Shown one piece after another: positions 11,152 through 22,435 of a DNA stretch of 28,139 bases. The notes under the pieces are model-generated. The model did no database searches. It was given only the letters and a program-made list of their open reading frames with translations, and was not told the origin of the DNA. Position 1 is the stretch's first letter, and each line of letters begins with the position of its first letter. The DNA is taken from assembly GCA_019400425.1 (NCBI GenBank), contig JAFREE010000237.1, forward strand, positions 1 through 28,139, read 5' to 3'. The position numbers were made by a program, and so were the translations under genes. Source of the DNA: Hymenochaete sp. R1. Taxonomy: Eukaryota; Basidiomycota; Agaricomycetes; Hymenochaetales; Hymenochaetaceae.

Positions 11152-14100
11152 ATGATGGCCACTGGGTTACCAGGGCACAATACTGCCCCAATGCCGCTCC
11201 ACGCAAATGTAAATGCTGTGAATCACGATAACGGTTCGGAGCAAGTAGGTATCGGTATGGGGCATGGATTCACTGGCAGGCTACCCTTTAGACGAGAGGC
11301 GTTACGGTCTATTTCCGGGCATTCCATTGACTACCGCTCTTCCAATTCTTCCCCGAACGGCTCTATCCGTACGACAGATGGAGGCGACAGTGTCCAGCGC
11401 CCAACCTCGGAGGCTGGGTCAACTGGATCGTCTGCGCCGTTTCTCGATGATAAAAGAGCCTTGTCGAACGCGTCGTCGAGAGGATTACAGTCTCTACCAG
11501 AGGATCAGCTTCTCATTGCTCGTGGTAGTGGAGCTTTAGATGGAGAAGAAACGCCTGGACCGCGTGCGATTCATCAGTGGGCGATGAAAACACACGGACC
11601 CAGTGGGAACGATAACACCGAATTCCCTACCTCTTTTCAGGCTGCAGCGCAGGACTTAAACCACAACTTTCCAGGCTCCGTAGCACCCATGCGAACAGCT
11701 GCGAACAATGTTCAACCTCCGTTCAGCCTCCCTTTCAAGTCCTCTTCTCCAGTTTCTTCTATTGGATCGGCAAGCGTCCACACGTCGAGTATGGATTACT
11801 CGTCAATGAACTTTGACGCACAATTACGGAATTCCCCCGTCATAAAGGATCTCATGGACCGTTTGGCGCGGTGCGAGTTCTCAAACAGGGAAATACAACG
11901 AGAGCTCGGTGACTTGCATACAAAAGTCAACTTACTCGTCGATAGGTCATTAGGGCCATTGCATTCGGAACCTGAATTCAAGAATCCTTTTGCGCCACCT
12001 GGAACGGCGTCACGAAGCTTGACTCCATCTGCAGGAATGGGCCCTAGCCCCTTGCAACCCGTACCTTCGCATTTTGGATCGCAAGTAAAACCTGACGACC
12101 TTGCTCAGCTATCTAATAGGATCAACAACCTTACTAGCTCCGTCGGGCAGTTACTGGCATTGCAAACCCAGCAACATCTAGGGAGCTTCCAGCAAGGTCT
12201 CTCACCGGCTGCTGGACTGGGAATAGCCCAAGCAAACATAGATGTGCCCCCTAATCAAATTGCGCCACATGTTCTGAATAATCAAAGCATGCTAGGTCAC
12301 AACCTACCGAACAGACCCGACTTACGGCCGTCGCCTCGCGTTCCGAATCCTCCGATGCGCACCTGGTCAGCTGGAACTTTAGAATTGCCTAGTAGGTCAA
12401 CGGAGGCATCAACTGCAAGGATGGACAGCTTGATGCGTGACAAGCGAAGGTCCATGGCTAATGTAATGCGTCGAGACTCCAGTGGGGTAAGAAGCATTAA
12501 GTTGCTGCAAATTTAGCTTGTTGATTCTTTTTCGTTAAAGTTCTCGGATTCTCCACACGATCAATGGCAAAATTCGCCGCGAGACTCAGGGCCTGTCGCG
12601 ACTAAATGGGAACAGCTTCCGCTCGTACCAGAACTTTTGAGGTCGTTGAATAAATTCGGGTATAGTTGCAAGTGGTTATTTCAAGACTATCGCTGACATA
12701 TCTTTCAGAGTCGGGCCGCCGAACAAGATTCAACAACGAGCACTACCGTTCCTGTTGAAGGGAGCTGACATCATTGCTCAAGCACCGCCCACTCAGGAGA
12801 GGATCGCTGCATACGTGATTCCTGCTATTCACGTTGCAATCTCCCACATTAACAGCAAAGCAATCACGCGCGGACCTATCGTTGTTTTGATCTCAACAAC
12901 GGTAGACCAGGCAACACAATCACAGCGCATCATCCGTGATTTAGGAGGGTTAATTGGCGTTCGATCGGCTTTAGGTGTCGGTTCGACTAGTCCAAACAGT
13001 GACATATCTCAGGAGGTTCGATTACTGCAGCAAAATATGCCTCATATCCTATGTGGTACGCCGCAGAAATTACACGCACTTTTCACTGCGCCTGGTGGCG
13101 TATCTGGAGCAGATGTGCGACTTCTAGTATTGGACGAAGTCGATCAGTTGATCGCGCGGAACCTTCACGAGTATGTCTATAACATTGTCAAGCTTCTACC
13201 TCCGCCAAAATCTCGCGGAGGTAGTGCGTCGACACCAGTTGCGCCCAGCTCGACTCCACAGATTCAGGGACAGATGAATGTGCTGGACAACGGTATTGGA
13301 CCATCGCCTTTGTCGCAGGCCAACGGCCGACGAGTCTCTTCCATAAGTATGCATGTCTCGCTGGATGGTTCGAATGCAACCGGAGGCCAAGGCAGTCAGG
13401 TTGAAAGGCAGACAGCCTTGTTCTCAAACACAGTTCCTCAGGATGTGCTAAATTTAGCTAATACCATTCAGCTGCGCGAGCCAGTGCGCGTCCTTGTTAG
13501 GCGCGACGGGACCTCGATCACGGAATCAAGCCAAGGGACGAAGGGCTTGCGCCAGTTCTATCTCTATTTGGCTTTCACGGCAGCCGGGGCACGATCAGAT
13601 GCCTCGGCTATTAATGCGGGTGGCGGGCATGGTATCATTGGTTCGGGAAGGAGTGCAGCTTCTAGTGCAGAGGCTCACCAAGCTCGAGAATGGAAGCTCG
13701 AGGCTTTGGCGGACATGCTTGACGATGTTGAGGTCTCTCAAGTGATAATTTTCGTCGGGGGATTAACCGCCCTCGATGCCGTTATTCAGAAGTTGACTAG
13801 CAAAGGTGTCGATGCTATTCCGTTGGTTAGTCAATCCTCGTTCGTCCGCGATGTAAACAATTATTCTGACGTCCATGATAGCACAACGACATGAATGCGG
13901 GAACGAAGCTGGCCGCCTTCAATAAATTTAAGGGGCCGACCGGGAATATGATGAGACAACAAGGAATGGGAATGAGAGCATTGGTTGTTTACGACATCCA
14001 AGTCAAATCACCGGATGTGCCCCATATTCAATTGCTCATAAATTATGGTCAGTCTCGGAGCAAAATGTATGGACGATTAAGCTAATCCGTGTTCCGCCAG

Positions 14101-14471
14101 ACCTCCCGCAGGCTGTGGAAGAATACGCACATCGGTACGTGGCGGCTTGTTGACCAAGTAATGAAAAAAAAATTAATGTTCCGTACAGAGTGGCTCCAGC
14201 GATATCCAACAATTACTCAAAGCCCGGTGTCGTCATAAATTTCGTGACTGCAACGGGTGGGGATGTCGAAATGTTGCGTTCGATTGAATGTTTCTATAAG
14301 TGAGTTACAGAACCATGCCTTTCATCCATATCCACATCTGACCTTGTCCCACCCTCGTGTACTATTACAGGATAAAATGCGTAAGTGCTTTCAGTCGTTG
14401 ACATATGCACAGTTGAACTAATGCAATTATATTAGCCTGAGGCACCTATCAGTCTCCGCGATCTTCTCTAA
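11152..14471 (+). CDS. Catalytically degenerate eIF4A-like DEAD-box protein with long disordered leader
   Basis: Exons 11152-12486, 12541-12659, 12709-13825, 13882-14047, 14101-14134, 14189-14299, 14371-14380 and 14436-14471 give 975 residues. Residues 1-450 are Ser/Pro/Asn/Gln-rich with one helical stretch (LMDRLARCEFSNREIQREL). Two RecA-like domains of DEAD-box type follow. The Q-motif region is intact (PNKIQQRALPFLLKGAD, 490-505). Motif I is AQAPPTQE at 508-515 instead of AxxGxGKT. Motif Ib is GTPQK at 601-605, motif II is DEVD at 627-630, and motif III is SNT at 724-726. Motif V has VKSPDV in place of ARGxD. Motif VI reads YAHRVAPAISNNYSKPG without the arginine finger. The end (IECFYKIKCPEAPISLRDLL) matches the eIF4A C-terminus. 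ATP hydrolysis is not expected; a scaffold or regulatory role in translation or splicing is inference. Extra low-complexity inserts occur at about 650-720 and 775-810. Confidence 0.85.
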
Positions 14472-14804
14472 TATTTGCCATGACCCTTTTGTATCAGTAT
14501 CCTTTTCATCGTCCTCCATTTTCTTGCGTTCCTGTGTCTTTTCTACCCAAAATCTTGAACTCGGATGCGCATCGTCTCGTCCTCTTGACTGTTTCATATA
14601 CATTTCTAGCTTCATATCCTTCATTGTGTCACTTAGTGGTAGCTCTCTGTTCTCTCTCTCTTGTCTTCCATGTGGATTACTTGTCAGTTCTCATTAGCAT
14701 CATCTCGAACCCAGTGTAACTCTGTTAGCTTTCTTCTACATTTCGTTAACGCTTGCCCAATTAGGATTTGCTTTGATTTATTTCCCTATGCCATAGGTTT
14801 TTTG
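14472..14804. other. Convergent 3' flanks, no gene seen
   Basis: About 330 bases separate the stop of the DEAD-box-like gene (+) from the stop of ELP2 (-). The plus strand is very pyrimidine-rich. Small open frames here look like low-complexity artefacts of that composition. Confidence 0.5.
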
Positions 14805-17800
14805 TCATAAACGAATTCGTAAGATGCGGAGTGTACCATCGTCGCTGCAGGTAGCCAACTGAAGGTCAGACCCCCGGTTCGGGCGCCATTCCAAGCGATG
14901 AATTTGGGCCGTATGGCCAAATCTGCCGATCCTTTAGCCAGATATTCTGGAATTTACACGAAAACTGCTTACCTTCTGCTGATCAGCAATCTCTCGTCCC
15001 ATCTTTCCGGCTCTGCACGCGAACCAGAGTATATTATAATCTCGCCATTTTCCAGTCCGATAGCCAGGTAGCGGCTGCTTTTAAAGTCAATGTGCTGTGT
15101 CATCACGACGGCTGATGCATACGTACGATCCAGAATTATCTGTTGCAGAAAATGCAACAGCTGTCGCAGCATCCTTGCACTTAATCGTAAGTACAGGGAC
15201 TTGCTTCCTCTCCGACACGCTCTCGATACTCCACAACCTCACCTGTGATATAGTATCAATACAAACCTTATGGACAGTGCGAAAGAAAAGCCTACCGTCT
15301 TATCTCGTGAAGCGGTTGCAAACAAATCACCTTCGTGGCTCCACGCACAGTCCCAAATGATTCGGGCATGTGATTTATCCATCTTCACAGGATAGTAATC
15401 CTCTAAATCTATAAAATTTAAACATCAATAAATTAGAATTTTAAGGTTACACCCTTCTAACCTTCCGTCACCTGAAAGAGACACCACGTGCGATCCCGAG
15501 AAACTGAGACAATGTATCTGTCGTTTGGACTGAAAGCGATGCGGGTGATAGTTAATTGATGGCCCAAAAGAGTTTGGCCTGTAAGCTGCCAGTCACTTGT
15601 TCTGTAGACTTTGATCCCAGCGTGTTCGGGGGAGGTAGCCCGACAAGAAGTGGCGACCAGTTTCTCAGAATGAGAAACAGCAAGAGCATGTAGCTGCATT
15701 TCTAATAAGCTCGATGAATATCCAATTCGCATACGTTGTACTTACCTCGTAGCCATGTCCGAACAACTTTTCTATTTCAGGCCACAGTGTCGAGGCTGCC
15801 AACTCCCCTTCAAAGGGCCGCCGCCGTGTCATATCTTCAGAAGGGACAAACTCCTCCTCCCTGGACTCTGGTTTGGATACATAAAAACTTTGACGCATAC
15901 ATTAACCTTTAACGGTAGACTCACGCCCTGAAGTAGCCTTGTTTGAAAGTCCTAGAGGTGGAACAGTGGCTGCGGCTGGTCTCTATAGCATCTACATTGA
16001 GCATTTACTTTGTCTGAATGCATACAGTGGCTTACATCCTTTCCTGCCCCCTTCTCCGCTAAAATTTGAAGGTTCTCGCACAAGGATACGAATGTACTAG
16101 GTGCATCGAATACTCGGGCTACCTTTTCATCCGCAACGCTGATAAAGCGAGTTGCTCCAAGGAACGCAGCGTCGACGAGATCGTATCCATGAACCTGAGG
16201 CCGACAAACCTCATACCAGGATTCTTTCTTATCTGTATTGCTGGAGTTAGTGTTGGCATGAATGCGAGTCGTCTGGTCAGGCCTGTCAATGATATACAAT
16301 TATAATGCTGAAATTATATATAGCGGCATCTGGGAATCACTCACCCTGTTGAAATCAAATACTCTCCTTTGGGACTCCAAGATAAATTCCGGACTACGCC
16401 AAAGTGACCTCCAACAGCGTGCACTTCTCTCCAAATCTCCCGTTGGGAATTGGTAGTTTTATCACCAATAGATGCTCTCCATCTTCGCCAAGACCCTCCC
16501 CATCCCCACGCAAGGCAGTCCAGTCCACCCTGACCCCAGATCCCGCCGACGAAGCCTCCAAGCCTCTGTCCGCCAACGTCACCGAATCGCTGTTGGTTGA
16601 TCCATATACTATTCGGTTCATTCTTAGATATCGTAGAAATGGACACTGGGGCCCAGTGAATAACGGACGAGTCGACGGAGGTTGACATGAGAACGGGCTG
16701 AGACGAAGGAGTGAGAGTAGGTCGCCATGCTATGGAAGTCACTCCGGCTTCGTGTCCAACAAGGAGAGCGTCGAAGGTTACAGAAAACTTGATCTGGCTA
16801 TAAAAATTAAGATGATATAATAGGGGTAGAATCTCGGAAACGCACCTCAAGTCCTTACCTTTCACCGCGAAGACATGCCTTTTGAGAGAAATTTGTCGCC
16901 CTCCTTCCTCACTGTCGGCGATTTCTCCAAGAGAAGCTTCGAACGAGTCTAATAGCTCGTCAATCAGTACACCGCCATCCGTATCATTTTTAAGGCCTTC
17001 ATTCTGGAGTCGATCAAAGTTCCACAATCTAATCGTGCTGTCCTGAGAGCCCGACGCCAGAGTAAGGGGCGATTGACCCGGAAGTCCATGCTGGAAAGCA
17101 AGGGTTTTGACCCAGTCTTCATGACCAGGAAGCGTAGCCGACCGAATGAACTATGCACACACGGAATTTTGACCACGAATAAAACATAAGAAAAGAAGTA
17201 ACAACTCACTTTATCCGAATCCTGGCTTCTGGTATAGAGGGCGACCTCTTTCTCTGTTCCGCAAACTGCCATAAACAAAACTAAAGGCGCGACAATGCCA
17301 ATTTTATCAAAATGCCCAAGATGTTTTTCTTACCATTCGTGGAAGGAAGTTCTGTTACTTGAATATCGAACGGATACCGATTTTTAAGATTGATCCTCTG
17401 CACTTCCCGCAGTTCATCTTATATTCCAACCATGAGCGTCGGCGGACATAAGAATACAACGTCATCACTACCCACCTCCTTCATCATTGAGAACTACAAG
17501 ACTTCCGTCAGATGACCCAGTAACAACGCAATTTTTATGGACAGCCAAGGCAGAGATGGGTTTTTCGTGAGGTTGGATTTGACAGGATGTGGTCCACTGC
17601 CTTACAACCAAAGTTGGATGAGCGCGGTCATTTTGCTTGGATACAGTAAAGGCGTACATGCCTTGTCATCGCTTTCCCTCCAACATCGCAATGAACCTCG
17701 GTCATCAGCGCTGAAGAAGCATTGGTTGGATTTAAAGCGAATGCATGTCACAATCCCTTCATGTTCAGTAAGGGTCTCATGGACGCCCATACTTTCATCG

Positions 17801-18055
17801 TCCGAGTCCTGAACGTTGTAAGATGGAAAAAGCATAAGCAGACCGTACGAAAGGACACACGTTTGCTTTCCAAAGTGAGATGAAAGAGGAAGAGCCGAAG
17901 GCCACAAGTGAGTCATCTGAGGCACTGGCAGCCCTTGGGTGACGATTTGTCGAAGCGGACACATAATCTAAGGACACTTTCGGTCTGAATTTCTCTGTCA
18001 ATAATATAGTAAAGTCATATGAATAAATAACATACGGATCAGACTCGACCGTCAT
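14805..18055 (-). CDS. ELP2: Elongator complex subunit 2 (WD40 protein Elp2)
   Basis: Sixteen exons, in minus-strand order: 18055-18036, 17984-17861, 17808-17645, 17600-17476, 17417-17334, 17280-17210, 17150-16846, 16797-16345, 16282-16036, 15982-15925, 15867-15746, 15693-15462, 15408-15296, 15242-15127, 15077-14973, 14931-14805. They give 821 residues, close to human (about 826) and yeast (about 788) Elp2. Every join keeps phase. Family blocks are in order: LTLASGSQDSTIRLWNFD, LLVGHEAGVTSIAWRP, VRNLSWSPKGEYLISTG with PDQTTRIHANT, WYEVCRPQVHGYDL, ISVADEKVARVFDAP, LWPEIEKLFGHGYE, ITRIAFSPNDRYIVSVSRDR and DGTLRILRIRL at the end. Elp2 forms two seven-bladed propellers and scaffolds Elp1-3, which modifies wobble uridine in tRNA in the cytosol. 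The function is from homology. The first exon codes for only six whole residues. The gene is divergent from the holo-ACP synthase. Confidence 0.93.
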
Positions 18056-18240
18056 GGTCAGTCGAAAGACACAGTCAACAGTCCAGTTGGCCCGTTAACA
18101 GTGGTGGTGGTTATATGCAGAGCTTCAGTTCGTTCGGAGCGAGACGCGACTATCCGCCTGAATCTCGCTCAATTTTTTTTTCATCCTTTGACTTGTATCC
18201 ACCATCACAATGGCTTCCGCGATCTGAACAGGTCTTCCTA
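18056..18240. promoter_or_regulatory. Divergent promoter between ELP2 and the holo-ACP synthase
   Basis: The start codons of ELP2 (18055, minus) and the synthase (18241, plus) are 185 bases apart. An in-frame upstream ATG at 18115 would extend the synthase by 42 residues and cut the shared promoter to about 60 bases. A T8 run and a pyrimidine-rich stretch lie at about 18170-18190. Confidence 0.45.
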
Positions 18241-18682
18241 ATGGGAATTCTCGGCATTGGCATCGATATACTATACGTACCTCGTATCGCGGCCTTAATT
18301 AGTCGGCGAGGCGAACAACGCTTTGCAAAACGCATCCTTAGCTTTGACGAACTCCGAGGATGGCGAGTAGGTAGCGAAGACTCTCTGCGATACCTAGCCG
18401 TTCGGTAAGTACTGTCATGCAATCTTCATCAACGGAGCTTACTCGTTACATTATAGTTTTGCTGTAAAGGAAGCTGCATACAAAGCATTATATCCTAAGG
18501 CGAAACCGACGTGGAAAGAGTTTTCGTACTTCAGCTTCGGGTTTATGCACGCAGGATCAAAACCTCAATTGGTTTATAAACCTTTACAGATGCCCGTCGT
18601 TCAACAAGTCGGTAGTTTGCATGTATCCGTCAGTCATGACGGTGACTACGTAGCTGCAAATGTGCTTGTCGAGACCCCTTAG
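18241..18682 (+). CDS. PPT2: Holo-[acyl-carrier-protein] synthase, AcpS/Ppt2 type
   Basis: Exons 18241-18404 and 18457-18682 (52-base intron, phase 2) give 129 residues, the size of bacterial-type AcpS. The two signature motifs are present: GIGIDILYVPRI near the N-terminus with the metal-binding Asp, and RFAVKEAAYKAL spanning the intron with the conserved Lys-Glu-Ala. VSVSHDGDYVAANVLV near the end is the usual last strand pair. The enzyme transfers 4'-phosphopantetheine from CoA to a serine of acyl carrier protein. In fungi this short type acts on mitochondrial ACP, which supports lipoate synthesis and Fe-S assembly. The location is inferred: starting at ATG 18115 would add a 42-residue, Arg/Ser-containing leader that could be a mitochondrial presequence. 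The 3' end faces that of IBA57 only 30 bases away. Confidence 0.9.
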
Positions 18683-18712
18683 AAGGATTAATTATGATTT
18701 TCTCATATCCAG

Positions 18713-19996
18713 CTACTTTACTATATTATCGCTCCTTTCATTCTGAGTATTAGTAGGCCACCATTCTGGCCACCAATGTCGGGCACTCCAACCATCTTCT
18801 GTATGAAAACCGAGTCCAAGCCTCTCGGTCAGCTCAATTTGTTCCAGCCGCAATAGCGCGAGCCCAACACCGTGAGTGGTTGTCAAGAGTTTCCCGCTAC
18901 CTCTTGTCCTTACTCTGGCTCCCTCGCTAGCATCCATCTTCAATTCGCTACCTGAAACGAGCCGTTCATCGTCTGCGCCTACGCTAGACCTTGGAAGCGT
19001 CAAAAGTTTGCAACATTATAATTGAAAGAAGTTCTCACTTGGTCAATGCAACGGGTAAGATGCGCTTCCGAAGCACACCAGTGTGATAGGTTCGCACAGT
19101 CAACTCTTGCCCAACATAACAACCTTTTCTGAAGTCGACTGAGTACTTTTCAGTACAAATGAATTATCACGACTACTCCAAGACTTACGCCCGCCCATGA
19201 CATCCAAGTTTGACTCCATAGGAAAAGCCTGCATCGGCGGTATGTCAACAACACCCTCAGGAACGCCATGCAGTACTCTGTGAAGCGTGTAATCCTCGGT
19301 CCTTGCTACATCATGTGTTGACGATTCTGGCGCTACGTGGAGGTCATTAAGGACAAAAGTCTCCAATGTGATAGGTTACTCACGAGTATCCCCTTTTCGT
19401 ACGAGCACCCTTCCTCCCATGCCGTCGGCTCGTCTGTCCGAGAGAGAAAGAGTGTCACCTTTCCCCAATGACCATGGCCAGCTCTCTTTCGGGTCCCAGA
19501 CGGGTTCGATAACTCCGCTCGGAGCTCGATGCCATTTCCGCTCGCTCCTCGCACGCGAAACAGCTTCTGAGCCCCAGATAGACCAGACATCATAAATATC
19601 CGAAACGTCTTCTATCTTGACCTTTGAGCGCAACACGTATCGCCTGAGCGTTTGAAGTAATGGCGGCGTCTCCGAAGGTCTTGAATCGTACTCGATGACA
19701 TAGCCGTCGTTTCCTTTTGCATTCTTCTTTGGGTAAAAGAAGATGTCATGAGTTACTCTACCCTTGATGCAGCACGTTCAGTCTTGAGCGTAAGGAGAAC
19801 AAGTGAACAACTGCACCTGAGCATGCAGGATGGCTGAAAAGAACGGTCTGCTTGGTGGGTTTGGCACGGTGGAAGCTACAATGCCATTGAGGAACTCTGT
19901 TGCTTGGGAGCCAGAGACGTATAACAGGTTCCTGTGAGGTACTGGGGCTATCGTAGGAGTCGTTCGTAGCAAATGTCGAATAGCTGAAGGCGGCAT
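18713..19996 (-). CDS. IBA57: Mitochondrial Fe-S assembly factor IBA57/CAF17
   Basis: Five exons, in minus-strand order: 19996-19817, 19762-19384, 19332-19189, 19138-19039, 18989-18713. They give 359 residues. It starts [14 protein letters not shown], continues with the folate-binding-like N-terminal part ([33 protein letters not shown]) and carries the family signature [10 protein letters not shown] at 239-248 followed by [13 protein letters not shown]. These features define the YgfZ/GcvT-like IBA57 family, which acts late in mitochondrial [4Fe-4S] cluster assembly with Isa1/Isa2. The tail is tryptophan-rich (HWWPEWWP). An in-frame ATG at 20125 would add 43 residues but overlaps the start codon of PET191 on the other strand, so 19996 is preferred. 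The Gly-Gly-Leu join before DFRKGC is the least certain splice. Confidence 0.9.
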
Positions 19997-20123
19997 GAGA
20001 GCGAGAGGCTGAGATTGTAAGAGGCCAATCGGTGAGTGCGGGTCACGTAAGAATCCGAACTCGCTCGTCGGATTCCGAGTCCGCGACACACAATTCAACT
20101 CCTTTCCTCCTTCAGTTGTTACC
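19997..20123. promoter_or_regulatory. Compact divergent promoter between IBA57 and PET191
   Basis: Only 127 bases separate the preferred IBA57 start (19996, minus) and the PET191 start (20124, plus). The PET191 ATG is part of a CATG palindrome that also makes an in-frame minus-strand ATG for IBA57. A shared promoter for two mitochondrial assembly factors is implied by position only. Confidence 0.5.
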
Positions 20124-20451
20124 ATGTCTTCGTCGTGTCAGGACCTCGCCGGTCTCCTTAAAGACTGTCTTATGCATTCCGACTGCGTACAGAAAGACGG
20201 TAACCTGCCGTCCGACTGCCTGCGGAATCATTTTGACGACTTACCGCAGGAGTGCCAGTCGGTGCGTTTGGCGCTTTTTAACTGCAAGCGGGGAATGGTA
20301 CGCTCTCATTGAAAGTGCTTTGACATATCAGTTTCTGACTATGGCAGGGATATAGCTTGACATGCGCAGAAGGATGAGAGGAAATAATCCTGGCTACGTC
20401 CCACCCTCCCCTTCGGGGACGGACCCAGCAGTATCCACCAATGCATCATAA
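20124..20451 (+). CDS. PET191: Cytochrome c oxidase assembly factor PET191/COA5
   Basis: Exons 20124-20297 and 20356-20451 (58-base intron, phase 0) give 89 residues. Cysteines at 5, 15, 21, 32, 44 and 54 include the two CX9C pairs (C5-C15 and C44-C54) that mark this family. The block ALFNCKRGM continuing across the intron to LDMRRRMRGN is the usual COA5/PET191 C-terminal core. The last 20 residues are Pro/Ser-rich. The protein resides in the mitochondrial intermembrane space, probably imported by the Mia40 disulfide relay, and is needed to assemble cytochrome c oxidase. These roles are known for the family and inferred here. The acceptor at 20355 follows another AG at 20347; the later one gives the family sequence. 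Confidence 0.92.
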
Positions 20452-20833
20452 CGTCGGGAACCGTGCTTAAGTCTGCCGCAACACATATTTCGTGTCGGAT
20501 GCAGCTTCCCAGTTGATACTCTGTTTACCGTAGAGTGCGATGGAGGATCCAAGAAATCTATACGGTAGCCATCACCGCTGTTTCCAACTCGTTGTCAGTC
20601 GTGATATTTTACCATCTGTATAATAATGTATGGCATCGACATCCGAATGATCTTCACTTTCTTTCACGGATTTTTTTTCTCCATTGTGAAATAATGAGTT
20701 GAAAAGTGTATGAGCTGTTACTGAACATAACGTCTGACGCCGAAATTCTCGGACTTGACTTGAAGTCTCACGATAAGTGAAATAAAACGCTCCCTTGCCT
20801 TCTTCCTCTCGTTTTCTCCTCTCCACCAGACCC
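20452..20833. other. Intergenic region, promoter of HEM14
   Basis: About 380 bases between two same-strand genes. The last 40 bases before ATG 20834 are C/T-rich. A T9 run occurs near 20670. No coding or RNA gene signal was seen. Confidence 0.45.
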
Positions 20834-22435
20834 ATGCCACCACGATCCATCGCCATTATCGGCGGTGGAATCACTGGTCTTAGCGCAGCTTTCCATCTGA
20901 GCCGACGTTTTCCCAAAGCTCGTCTAACGCTCCTGGAAGCCTCAGACCGGACGGGAGGCTGGATTCAAAGTCAACGAGTCAATGTGAAAGATGGAAACGG
21001 AAACACGGCGCATCTCGTACTAGAAGCAGGTCCACGAACTCTAAGACCGAATAGCGTTGCTGTACTTGAACTGGTGAGTACTCGCCTCTTGATCATCAGA
21101 CTTGGGCATTGACTAAGGACCTGGAAGTGTTAGACCAACTTACTTGACTTGAGCTCGTCTATCATCACCACCCCAACGAACTCTCCTGCCGCGAAGAGCA
21201 GATTCATCCATGATCCAGAATATGGTGCAAGCGGGATGCTGAAGCTCCCTAGCTCTCTCCTCTCACTTTTGACTTCGCCAAAGGTTTCAAGCTGGCTTGT
21301 CCCTCCGATACTCCGCGAAGTAGTCCGAAATTCGAATAGGCCAGACAACTTTGAGGATGAGTCCCTGGCTTCATTCATGAGCCGGAGGCTGGGTACAGAA
21401 CTTGAACGCCGATTTGCCAGTGCACTTATGCATGGCATTTACGCTGCGGATGCAAGACATCTGAGCGTAAAGGCTGCCTTTCCTTCCCTTCTCGAAGCAG
21501 AAGAACGTGGGAATGGAAGTCTGGTACGTGGATTCCTGAAGTCGAAGAAGAAACCAGACGAATTCGCTGGATATGAAGTTGGGGGTATTCGAGAACGGAT
21601 GCAGGATGTCTCGGTTTTCTCGTTCGCGGATGGTATGGAAACAATCCCGAGAACGTTGGCCGCGAAGCTGAGGAAAACTGGTAATGTGAACATCCTGCAT
21701 CAGACCCGAGTCGCATCAATAAAACCAACAAACTCGGACGAGATCGAAGTAAGTTCTAAAAACATCTTGTGCAGAAGCTCGGTCTGACTAAAAGCATCGG
21801 CGAAGGTCGAACTCGCAAACGGACGAATACTGAATGCTTCGCACGTCGTGTCTGCTGTTCCCAGAGCTAAACTTGATAACCTCATCCAGAAACTTTACAC
21901 CCTCCCCCATCTCTCAGAAAACCTAACATCCTCTGTCTCCGTAGTCAACATTATCTTCCCCCCGACAACCGTACCTATCCATCCCCAAGGCTTCGGCTAC
22001 CTCGTCTCCCGTCCTCAAAAAGGTTACGCCCATGCCACTTCACCCTTCCTCGGGACCGTATTCGACTCCTGTTCCCTTTCAGCTCAGGATCACGGCACAC
22101 TGGGCTTCACGAAACTCACTGTTATGCTCGGCGGACCCTTCGAGGTCGAGCAGAAACATACAGAACCTGGGTTTGTGCTGGAACAACTAAGGAAACACAT
22201 CCTTGGGCCTCGTTCAGACGTGGTATGGCCAGAACCCATTTATTACGAAGTCACCAAGCATGCGGACTGTATCCCGACGCCTACGGTTGGGCATGTCAGG
22301 CGCATGGGAGAATTGAAAGGTGGATTGAAGGAGGGCCCGTGGAAAGGAAAGCTCGAGATCATTGGAGCGAGTGTCGGGGGCGTGAGTTTGGGTGATTGTA
22401 TCCAAGCGGGAAGAGATGTTGGGAAAGACTGGTAA
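20834..22435 (+). CDS. HEM14: Protoporphyrinogen oxidase
   Basis: Exons 20834-21073, 21134-21748 and 21806-22435 (introns of 60 and 57 bases, both phase 0) give 494 residues, in range for the family (about 477-540). The N-terminus has the FAD dinucleotide-binding motif [14 protein letters not shown] (G10, G12, G15), then E35 and RTGGW at 39-43. EAGPRTLRP matches the family, as do [34 protein letters not shown] and [12 protein letters not shown]. The C-terminal FAD block is [19 protein letters not shown]. The enzyme oxidises protoporphyrinogen IX to protoporphyrin IX, the penultimate step of haem synthesis, normally at the inner mitochondrial membrane. No classical presequence precedes the FAD motif, which is usual for this family. 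The second acceptor (21133) was chosen because it restores VLELTNLLDL. Confidence 0.95.

Noticed and set aside
12487..12516. Ending the DEAD-box-like protein at 12514-12516 as a separate 454-residue protein
   Set aside because: A good donor (GTAAGA) at 12487 and a phase-compatible acceptor at 12540 join it to the Q-motif exon.
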